Below, piece by piece: positions 42,575 through 49,227 of a stretch of DNA of 49,227 nucleotides. Below the pieces are notes generated by a model. The model had not been told where the DNA came from. It saw nothing but the letters and a program-made list of their open reading frames with translations, and did no database searches. The position numbers and the translations under genes are program-made. Position 1 is the stretch's first letter, and every line of letters starts with the position of its first letter. This DNA comes from CAYLSV01 sp964386435 (lineage in GTDB: Bacteria > Planctomycetota > Phycisphaerae > Tepidisphaerales > Tepidisphaeraceae). Location of the stretch: the NCBI GenBank assembly GCA_964386435.1, contig CAYLSV010000020.1, positions 1-49,227 of the forward strand, given 5' to 3'.

Positions 42575-44539
42575 ATGAATCACCAGATCACCACCGCCGT
42601 CAGCACCACGACCACCGCGATTTTCGAGACAATGGAGAACCGCCGCCTGCTCAGCGGCACCGCCCTGACCGGCGGCGAGCAGTACATGCTCGAGCTCATC
42701 AACCGGGCCCGCGCCAACCCCGGCGTCGAAGCGGCCCGTTTGAACATCGACCTCAACGAGGGCCTGAACCCCAACACGATCAGCGACACCGCCCGCCAGC
42801 CGCTGGCCCCCAGCACCACGCTGACCGCCGCCGCCCGCGACCACGTGCAGTGGCTGCACCGCACCGACAACTTCAGCCACACCGGCGCGAACAGCTCCTC
42901 GCCCCACCAGCGCATGGCCGCCGCCGGGTACGCCACGCAGGGCAGCTTCGCCAGCGGCGAGAACTTGGCCGTCACCATGAGCAGCGGCAGCCTGTCGGCC
43001 AACACCGCCGAGATCGAGAAGCACCACCGCGAGCTGTTCCGCGATGTGAACGTGCAAGGCCGCGGCCACCGGCTGAACTTGCTCAAGGGCAGTTGGTCGG
43101 AGATGGGCTCGGGCATCGCCGAAGGCGGCGGCTACGAGCGGAGCGGCCGGAGCTGGAACGCCGTGCTCAGCGGCCAGAACTTCGCCAACCTCCCGGCCCG
43201 CACGTTCCTCACCGGCGTGGCGTTCAGCGACGAGGTCCGCGACGACGACTTCTACACGCCCGGCGAGGGGCTGAGCGGCGCGACCGTGACCGCGACCCAC
43301 AGCGACGGCCGCACGTTCACCACGACCACCGCCGCCGCCGGCGGCTACGCCCTGGATCTGCCCGCCGGCACGTACAAAGTCACCGCCACCGGCGGCGGCC
43401 TGGGCGGCACCGTCACCTTCGAGGACGTGACCATCGGCGACGCCAACGTCAAGCGTGACTTCACCCCCGACGCCGCGACGGACGACGAGCCCGTTGGGCA
43501 CAGCGGCTTGCCCGCCTGGCTCAGCGCCGACGCCGGCCGGCTCATCGCCCACGGCACCGACGCCGCCGACAGCTTCAGCCTCTACGCCGACGGCGACCGC
43601 ATGGTCATCGTCCGCAACGGCGAGTCGGCCGACATCGCCAGCAACCACGTCAAGAGCGTCGAGGTCTACGGCAAGGCCGGCAACGACGTCATCGACATCG
43701 GCAAGAACCTCACGGGTCACGGCGGCCGGGTGCTCGACGTCTACGCCCACGGCGGCGCCGGCGACGACACGATCGCTGGCGGCGACGGGCACGACGTGCT
43801 GGTCGGGGCCGATGGGCGGGACGAGCTCAACGGCCGGGCCGGGCACGATAAACTCGACGGCGGCCGGGGCAACGACCTGCTCATGGGCAAAAGCGGCAAC
43901 GACCGATTGCTCGGCGGCATCGGCAGCGACCGCCTCTACGGCGGCGGCGACCACGACCGCCTCGAAGGCGGCGTCGGCGAGGACCGCCTCTTCGCCGGCT
44001 GGGGCAACGACGTCCTGTTCGGCGGCAGCCACTCCGACACGCTTTACGGCCAGGACGGCGACGACCTGATGTTCGGCGGCCGGGGCAACGATTTGCTTGT
44101 CGGCGGCTTCGGGGCCGACCACCTCGACGGCCAGCAGGGCCGCGACACCGTGAGCTACGCCGGCCGGACGAACGCCGTGAAGATCACCAGCGGCGACCGC
44201 TTCGCCGACGCCCGCGGCAACGACGGCGAGGCCGGCGAGCGTGACAACGTCCTGTTCACCAACGAAATCCTCGTCGGCGGCGAGGGCGACGACTGGCTCA
44301 TCGGCCACGCCGCGGCCGACAACGTCCTCTACGGCAACGGCGGCGGCGACATCCTCGACGGCGTCGCCAGCGACAACGCCCTGTTCGGCGGCGAAGGCGA
44401 CGACGTGCTGTTCGCCCACGACGACCACCACGACATCCTCGAAGGCGGAGCCGGCACCGACGCCGCCTGGGCCGACCCCCTCGACACCGCCAACACCTTG
44501 GAGAGCATCGCCTACCGCCGCCACGCCAGCGCCGCGTAA
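42575..44539 (+). CDS. CAP-domain protein with SdrB-like and RTX repeats
   Basis: 654 residues. Near the N-terminus IFETMENRRLLSG resembles the LEPR-XLL sorting motif of planctomycete surface proteins. A CAP/SCP domain follows (about 30-195, with MLELINRARANP, FSHTGANSSSPHQRM and GENLAV), then an SdrB/Cna-B-like beta domain (GEGLSGATVTATHSDG, about 215-295), then a long run of RTX nonapeptides (GGxGxDxL type, about 370-610) that bind calcium and are linked to type I secretion. The last residues carry no extra motif. The ATG at 42575 is chosen; an earlier GTG at 42467 would overlap the glycosyltransferase promoter. Probable secreted surface protein. Confidence 0.85.
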   Translation: MNHQITTAVSTTTTAIFETMENRRLLSGTALTGGEQYMLELINRARANPGVEAARLNIDLNEGLNPNTISDTARQPLAPSTTLTAAARDHVQWLHRTDNFSHTGANSSSPHQRMAAAGYATQGSFASGENLAVTMSSGSLSANTAEIEKHHRELFRDVNVQGRGHRLNLLKGSWSEMGSGIAEGGGYERSGRSWNAVLSGQNFANLPARTFLTGVAFSDEVRDDDFYTPGEGLSGATVTATHSDGRTFTTTTAAAGGYALDLPAGTYKVTATGGGLGGTVTFEDVTIGDANVKRDFTPDAATDDEPVGHSGLPAWLSADAGRLIAHGTDAADSFSLYADGDRMVIVRNGESADIASNHVKSVEVYGKAGNDVIDIGKNLTGHGGRVLDVYAHGGAGDDTIAGGDGHDVLVGADGRDELNGRAGHDKLDGGRGNDLLMGKSGNDRLLGGIGSDRLYGGGDHDRLEGGVGEDRLFAGWGNDVLFGGSHSDTLYGQDGDDLMFGGRGNDLLVGGFGADHLDGQQGRDTVSYAGRTNAVKITSGDRFADARGNDGEAGERDNVLFTNEILVGGEGDDWLIGHAAADNVLYGNGGGDILDGVASDNALFGGEGDDVLFAHDDHHDILEGGAGTDAAWADPLDTANTLESIAYRRHASAA

Positions 44540-44565
44540 GCCACCCCGATCTTCCCTTCCTGCCC

Positions 44566-44602
44566 CACCCGCCGGAGCCACGTTGGCCCCGGCGGGTGTT
44601 TT
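44566..44602 (+). terminator. Rho-independent terminator of RTX gene
   Basis: Perfect 10-base stem CACCCGCCGG (44566-44575) / CCGGCGGGTG (44589-44598) with a 13-base loop, followed directly by TTTT (44599-44602). It lies 26 bases after the RTX gene stop, between convergent genes. Confidence 0.85.
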
Positions 44603-44630
44603 CGCAACATTGCATCGCCGGTGGCACCGC

Positions 44631-46493
44631 TCAGCCCCGCTTCATCGGCACGCCCCACTTCTTGAAGATCGACACCACATCCACGCCCGCCGCCTCGCCG
44701 AAACGTTCGGCAAAGATCGCCGCCCGGCGGTCGCTCGGGAGTCGGGCGACCGCGTCGCCGTCGGCGTGGTAGCTGGCGATCGTCCCGATAAACGGCTCCC
44801 AGCCGTGGGCCAGCCGAAGCTCGACGAACAGGCCCAGCGCGAGGAACGGGTCGGCCGTCCAGTCCGATGCCTCGCCGGCGGCGATGGCGGCGAGGTGGTG
44901 CTCGATCGCCTCGGCGTGCCGGCCGGTGAGCACCCGGCTGGCCGCCTGTTCCGGGGTCAGGCCGGCGACCTCCTCGAGCGCGTACAGCGTGAACCAGTTC
45001 ACCGTTACCTCGGTCAATCCGCCCCAGGTCCAGGCGGGGTGCTGATGGTTGTGGCCCAGCTCGTGGTAGAAACCCCACGCCGCCAGCGACTTCATCTCAC
45101 CGAGGTCGAACTGGGCGTCGATGACGTCGAGGTGCGTCATGATCGGGTAGCCGGCGTGCATGTAGCCGGCGCTGATCTGCACGTCGTTGACGATCCGCAT
45201 CGGCCGGGCCACATTCGGCTCGATGCCGGCGAGGCGGGCGTTGGCCTGCTGCACCGCTTGCCAATGCCGCATGATCGGGGCCGGGTCGGCGAGCTTCTCG
45301 GCGGCCGACTTGGGCACGGTGAAGATCAAACTCTCGCACCCCAGCTCCGCCCACGGAGCCGGCGACTCCGCCAGCGCCGCCCGCCACTCGGCGGCCGTTG
45401 TTTGGCCCAGCGTGTACGTCGCCATGGGCACCACGTCGCCGCCGATCTCGACCGCCACCGGCCCGGCGTCCGGCGGCACCACCACGTACACCGGCCCACC
45501 CGCAAAGGCGTCGACCGACCCGTCTGTCAGCGGCATCTCACGCGCCACCACCGGCAACCGTTGCCACGTCGACTTGTGCCACAGCGTGTCGCTGTGCGCC
45601 CCGATCCGCAGCCGCACGCCCTGCCCCTCCACCCGTCGAACGCGGACCGCGCCGCCGGGCCGGGCGTAGAGGCCGGTGCCGATCCAGCCGTGACGGCCCG
45701 GCGGTACGCGGACCATTTGCGGCTCGATCGCCAGATCACCCGGCACATCTCCGGGAAATTGCGTGAGCAGCGGGTGATCAGCCGCCGGTTCCCGCTCGGT
45801 CGCCAGCACCTGCCGCAGCCAGACGGCGGTGCCGATGCGTGCTAGCTGCCGCTCGACATCGCCTCCCGCTGCGCCGATCGCCGGCGTCAAATCGGCGTCG
45901 GCCAGGGCGTTCAATTCTTCCCGCAACGCCCCGACAGTGATAAACGGCTCGGCCGCAATGACGGCCGCCGCGTCTGCCGCTTCGCCGCTTCGGATTGCCG
46001 CCAGCACCTGCCCCGCGTGTTGCTGCGGCTGCGGCGTGCCGACGACGAACCGCTCGGCCACGCGGGCGGTCTGGTCCGTCACCGCCAGCCCCGCTTTGGC
46101 CAGCAGCGGCACGATGGGCAGGTCACGCACGTCGCCGCCGGTCACCTGTTCCCAGCCCCAGCCGGTCTCGTGAATCATCAGCCCGCCGCCGTCGGCAAGG
46201 TGTTCACGCAACGCCGGCAGGTCGTCGGCCGCCACGTCGCCCGCCCGCCGCTTGAGCAGGTTCGGCCCGGCGACTTGCCGCGCAAACGCCTCGGCGTCTT
46301 CATTCCGCCCGTAGCCCGTGTGACCAAACAGCACGATGGTCCCGCTTGCCGGGTGCGGCCCGACGCCGACGACGCACTGCTCCGTCGCCGACACCCCCGA
46401 GGCCGGCCCCCACACCGCGATGAGGCCGGGCAGCCCGTGGCGGTCGAGCTCGATCGGCGTGGTGACGAACAGCACGCAAAGCAACGTGATCAT
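44631..46493 (-). CDS. M60-like metallopeptidase (gluzincin)
   Basis: 620 residues. N-terminal hydrophobic segment MITLLCVLFVTT suggests export. The zinc motif HELGHNHQ (H477-E-x-x-H481) is followed by a Glu at 495 in GGLTEVTVN, the gluzincin arrangement of the enhancin/M60 family. Upstream, PAPWAELGCESLIFTVP is a typical family region, and the N-terminal third resembles a beta-rich domain that reads DDLPALREHLADGGGLMIHETGW. M60 enzymes often cleave mucin-type glycoproteins, so a glycoprotein substrate is likely but unproven. The ATG at 46493 gives the hydrophobic leader; an earlier start at 46523 would hide it. Downstream of the Nudix gene on the same strand. Confidence 0.83.
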   Translation of the reverse strand: MITLLCVLFVTTPIELDRHGLPGLIAVWGPASGVSATEQCVVGVGPHPASGTIVLFGHTGYGRNEDAEAFARQVAGPNLLKRRAGDVAADDLPALREHLADGGGLMIHETGWGWEQVTGGDVRDLPIVPLLAKAGLAVTDQTARVAERFVVGTPQPQQHAGQVLAAIRSGEAADAAAVIAAEPFITVGALREELNALADADLTPAIGAAGGDVERQLARIGTAVWLRQVLATEREPAADHPLLTQFPGDVPGDLAIEPQMVRVPPGRHGWIGTGLYARPGGAVRVRRVEGQGVRLRIGAHSDTLWHKSTWQRLPVVAREMPLTDGSVDAFAGGPVYVVVPPDAGPVAVEIGGDVVPMATYTLGQTTAAEWRAALAESPAPWAELGCESLIFTVPKSAAEKLADPAPIMRHWQAVQQANARLAGIEPNVARPMRIVNDVQISAGYMHAGYPIMTHLDVIDAQFDLGEMKSLAAWGFYHELGHNHQHPAWTWGGLTEVTVNWFTLYALEEVAGLTPEQAASRVLTGRHAEAIEHHLAAIAAGEASDWTADPFLALGLFVELRLAHGWEPFIGTIASYHADGDAVARLPSDRRAAIFAERFGEAAGVDVVSIFKKWGVPMKRG

Positions 46494-46556
46494 GCAGGCA
46501 TGGGAACAGGTCGCCGGTGGCAACGCAACAGCGACCAGGCCGGAGGTCCGGAACGA

Positions 46557-47021
46557 TCACCCAGAAGCCTTGCCCGCCAGATGCGCCGCCGCCGCCGAGA
46601 GCACCGCCTTCGCGTTCTGATGCGCCACCGCCGCCAGGGCCTCGTCGTATGGCTTCCACGCGTATCCGACGTGCTCGTGGCTGATCGTCACCGAATCCGT
46701 GACGCTGCGGCCGATGAAGAATGCGACCGTCTTGTGCACCAGCCGGTTGCCCGGCTTGCGGAAGTGGTACGTAATTTCCCGACAAAAACCGGGGTCCAGC
46801 TCGACCTCCGTCAGCCCCGTCTCCTCCCGCACCTCTCGCCGGGCCGCGGCGAGGTCGTCCTCGCCGGCCTCGACGTGGCCCTTGGCGAAGTCCCAGTAGC
46901 GGCCGTAATCGAGCAGCAGGAACCGCCGCTGGGGCGCATCAACAGGGCCGGCGTCGTGGTAGATCACGACGCCGGCCGAGCGTTCTTTCACCTTTTTCAG
47001 CGGGGGCTTGCCGGGCATCAC
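46557..47021 (-). CDS. Nudix hydrolase
   Basis: 154 residues. The Nudix box is complete: G48-x5-E54-x7-R62-E-V-x-E66-E-x-G69, inside WDFAKGHVEAGED and AARREVREETGL. The WDFAKGH lead-in resembles diadenosine tetraphosphate hydrolases of bacteria, so dinucleoside polyphosphates are the most likely substrate, though other nucleotides are possible. Start at 47021 or 47018 (MM). It is 22 bases from the DUF1328 gene upstream and 63 from the M60 gene downstream, all on the minus strand. Confidence 0.9.
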   Translation of the reverse strand: MMPGKPPLKKVKERSAGVVIYHDAGPVDAPQRRFLLLDYGRYWDFAKGHVEAGEDDLAAARREVREETGLTEVELDPGFCREITYHFRKPGNRLVHKTVAFFIGRSVTDSVTISHEHVGYAWKPYDEALAAVAHQNAKAVLSAAAAHLAGKASG

Positions 47022-47043
47022 CGACAGTAGCCGCCCGCCCCGC

Positions 47044-47220
47044 TCAGGCGACGCCGAGCACGTTCAGCAGGATCAGGATCACGCCCAGAATCAGGCCGAT
47101 GATCAGAATCGTCTTGCCCAGGCTGGCCGTCATGCCGGCGATGCCCTTGGCCCCTAGCAGGTAGGCGACAATGGCGATGATGATGAGAACGATGCCGATG
47201 TAGAGGAGGGTTCCGGTCAT
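47044..47220 (-). CDS. DUF1328-like membrane micro-protein
   Basis: 58 residues, two hydrophobic helices joined by a glycine-rich turn: MTGTLLYIGIVLIIIAIVAY then LLGAKGIAGMTASLGKTILI and a second helix ending NVLGVA. This is the plan of the DUF1328/YtjA family of small inner-membrane proteins. Function unknown in the family. It is the first gene of a probable three-gene minus-strand group with the Nudix and M60 genes. Confidence 0.75.
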   Translation of the reverse strand: MTGTLLYIGIVLIIIAIVAYLLGAKGIAGMTASLGKTILIIGLILGVILILLNVLGVA

Positions 47221-47404
47221 GGGTGGTCTTCAGGTTTGGTGCGGATTGGGTTAGCCCAACATGGGCGGGCACCGACGCCAATGCGGCGGCAAGTTTCTAC
47301 AGCAACTGCCGTGCCGTGATGACGAGGATTCGGCCCGAAACCTTCGTGATCGGCCGCCGGACGCCTTGCGGCCGCCGCCGAGCTGCGGTAGGTTCGCTGC
47401 GGGC

Positions 47405-49227
47405 ATGGCCGCACGCGGGCGATTCATCCTGGGCCGGGCCGGGGCCGGCAAGACGCACGCCGTGCTCGCCGAGGTCGCCGACGAACTCCAGCGTCAGCCG
47501 CTGGGCCCGCCAATCTGGCTCATCACACCCCGGCAGGCGACGTTCCAGACCCAGCGGCAATTGCTCGCCCAACCCGGCGGTTCCCGCGCCCAGTGCCGCG
47601 TCCGCGTCGTCAGCTTCGACCGCCTCGCCGAAATGCTGCTCGCCGACGAGGCCGACCTGCCGCCGCTGTCGGCCGGTGCCCGCGTGCTGCTGCTCGGCGA
47701 CATCCTGCGGCGGGAGGCCGAGCACCTCAAAATCTTCGGCCAAAGCGCCAGCCAGGCCGGCACCGCCGAGGCGATGGCGGTCTTCTTCGAAGACCTCGAC
47801 CGGGCCGACCGCTCGCTCGACGAGCTGGAGCAGGCGCTGGCCCGCGACGACGCCGAGCCCGGCATGATCGGCCGGCGGATGCGGGACAAGTTCCACGACG
47901 TCCTCCACGTCGGCCGACGATTCGCCCAGCGGTTGAAGGGCCGCATCGACCCGCTCACCCGCCGCCGCCGCGCCGCCGAGCTGGCGGCCACCTCGCCGCT
48001 GCTGCGCGGCTCGATCGTCTACGTCGACGGCTTCTACGAGGTCGACGCCGACCAACGCCGCCTGCTCGCCGGCATCGCACGGGCGGCCGAGGCGGTGACG
48101 GTCACAGCCGTGGTCGATCCCGAGGACGGCACGAATCCGCTGTTCGCCCAACCCGCCGAGGCGCTGGAAAAACTGCGCGGCGACCTACACGCCGTTGGCG
48201 TAATCGATCTTGCCGAGCAACGCGTTGCGCCCGCCCGCCGCTTCGCCCAAGGCTCGGCCGTCGCCGAGGTCGAGAAGCTTTGGACCATGGGCGGCCGACT
48301 CGCCGGCCCGCTCGTCGGCGACGGCTTGCGGCTCGTCGTCGCCAACGGTCCGGCCGCCGAGGTCGACGCCGCGGCACGGCAGGTGCAGGACTGGCTGGGC
48401 CGCGGCTTGCGGCTGCGCGACTGCCTCGTAATGGCCCGCGACCTCGGGCCGTACCTGCCGCTCATTGAGCACTCGTTCGCCGAGCACAAGCTGCCGATCT
48501 TCGTCGACCGCCGCCGGGCCGGCGGGCACCACCCGCTCGTCCGGCTCGTCCGGTTCGCGCTTCAAATCGCCACCGAAGATTGGCCGCGCGATGCGGTCGT
48601 GGCGCTGGCGAAGACCCGCCTCGCCGGCCTCGACGCGGCCGAAGCGCACGACCTCGAAGCCCACGCCCGCCGCCACCGCGCCGCCGGCCGGGCGGCATGG
48701 GTCGACGAGGGGCCGTGGCTCGATTCGGACGAGCCCGCCCCGCAGGCCGAGCGGGGCCACGCGCTGCGGCGACAACTGGTTGACGTGCTCACTCCATTCG
48801 CCGACGCCTTCGCCGGGGAGCGCGTCAGCTACGCTGAGGCCGCCGACGCGATCGTGTCGCTGCTGGGCCGTTGCCGAACCGGCGAGCGGTTGGCCGAGCT
48901 GGCCGCCGACGCCCGCGAGCGGTCCGACCCGCTGGCGGCCGAGGAGCACGAGCAGGTGTGGTCGGCGTTGCACGACTTGCTCGCCCAAGCCAAGGCCGTC
49001 GCCGGCGACGGCGTCGCCCCGTCCGCGGACGTCGCGGCGAGTTTACAGACGGCGCTCGACGGCATCGACGTCGGCGTGATTCCGGCGACGCTCGACGCGG
49101 TGCTAATCGGGCAGGTCGACCGCGTCCGCCCGCCGCCTATGCGCGCGGCCATCGTGCTCGGGCTGGGCGAGGGGCAGTTCCCGCTCACCGAGTCCGACCC
49201 GCCGCTTTTGGGCGACCGCGAGCGCAG
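47405..49227 (+). CDS. AddB/RexB-like helicase-nuclease subunit (truncated by window end)
   Basis: 607 residues are present and the gene runs off the window. A Walker A motif GRAGAGKT (residues 10-17) opens the protein, then WLITPRQATFQTQRQLL, the AddB-like stretch VVSFDRLAEMLLADEA and VYVDGFYEVDADQRRLLAGI (compare the FDGF-x-FTPxQ region). The late motif VLGLGEGQFPL-TESDPPLLGDRER is characteristic of AddB/RexB-type subunits, which repair double-strand breaks with an AddA partner. The C-terminal nuclease domain and iron-sulfur cysteines would lie beyond the window. Start ATG at 47405. Confidence 0.85.
   Translation, partial: MAARGRFILGRAGAGKTHAVLAEVADELQRQPLGPPIWLITPRQATFQTQRQLLAQPGGSRAQCRVRVVSFDRLAEMLLADEADLPPLSAGARVLLLGDILRREAEHLKIFGQSASQAGTAEAMAVFFEDLDRADRSLDELEQALARDDAEPGMIGRRMRDKFHDVLHVGRRFAQRLKGRIDPLTRRRRAAELAATSPLLRGSIVYVDGFYEVDADQRRLLAGIARAAEAVTVTAVVDPEDGTNPLFAQPAEALEKLRGDLHAVGVIDLAEQRVAPARRFAQGSAVAEVEKLWTMGGRLAGPLVGDGLRLVVANGPAAEVDAAARQVQDWLGRGLRLRDCLVMARDLGPYLPLIEHSFAEHKLPIFVDRRRAGGHHPLVRLVRFALQIATEDWPRDAVVALAKTRLAGLDAAEAHDLEAHARRHRAAGRAAWVDEGPWLDSDEPAPQAERGHALRRQLVDVLTPFADAFAGERVSYAEAADAIVSLLGRCRTGERLAELAADARERSDPLAAEEHEQVWSALHDLLAQAKAVAGDGVAPSADVAASLQTALDGIDVGVIPATLDAVLIGQVDRVRPPPMRAAIVLGLGEGQFPLTESDPPLLGDRER

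Noticed and set aside
43750..44200. Possible CRISPR or tandem DNA array in the RTX region
   Set aside because: Repeats are protein-level nonapeptides (GGxGxDxL) with varied codons and no constant spacer length.
42413..44581. Minus-strand frame extending the glycosyltransferase by over 700 codons
   Set aside because: It is antisense to the CAP/RTX gene, and its Val/Ala-rich pattern simply mirrors the GD-rich repeats. The real glycosyltransferase starts at 42412.

Overview
The window is high-GC bacterial DNA, most likely from a marine Planctomycetota genome near Phycisphaerae, and is a draft or metagenome assembly with three N gaps (283-292, 18478-18568, 40531-40614). The lineage call is inference. 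It rests on a PEP-CTERM protein, a prepilin-like protein with an H-X9-DG tail, a LEPR-XLL-like N-terminus on a CAP/RTX protein, a sulfatase with several glycoside hydrolases, and a ThiD2-ThiE fusion. I saw no rRNA, tRNA, CRISPR array, integrase or transposase. No gene-free stretch exceeds 300 bases.

Layout. 0.1-9 kb: dnaX (minus) with an A9 slippery tract that separates gamma from tau, a zinc-ribbon membrane protein, a DUF84 NTPase overlapping a sodium:solute symporter, a BtuF-like lipoprotein, an M24 peptidase, a toxin/antitoxin-like pair coupled to rfbC. 9.2-20.1 kb: a P1B-like metal ATPase without the usual CPC motif, an ABC-2 permease (minus), then a compact plus-strand cluster of three different SPFH/HflK-HflC-type proteins, an ABC ATPase and a large ABC permease. 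20.1-26.4 kb: guaA followed by two small genes (a short acidic protein and a HEPN-like protein), two DUF1206 membrane proteins in tandem, and a hybrid histidine kinase.

26.7-39.4 kb is a polysaccharide-degradation locus: two secreted clan GH-A-like proteins, a GH43 enzyme, a formylglycine-type sulfatase, a GH78-like alpha-L-rhamnosidase, a LacI regulator, a PEP-CTERM protein and a prepilin-like surface protein. Together they suggest uptake and breakdown of a sulfated, rhamnose- and arabinose/xylose-type glycan, such as an algal polysaccharide; the substrate is inference. 39.6-49.2 kb: thiE fusion (cut by a gap), a DCC thiol oxidoreductase, a GT4 glycosyltransferase, a secreted CAP/RTX protein, an M60-like metallopeptidase, a Nudix hydrolase, a DUF1328 micro-protein, and an AddB/RexB-like helicase-nuclease subunit running off the end.

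The most notable items are the SPFH-trio/ABC-exporter cluster, the dnaX slippery tract, a family of nested intergenic inverted repeats (5746-5842, 39411-39519, and a smaller relative at 44-71), the atypical P-type ATPase, and a start-less alpha/beta-hydrolase fragment beside the third gap that suggests a misjoin.
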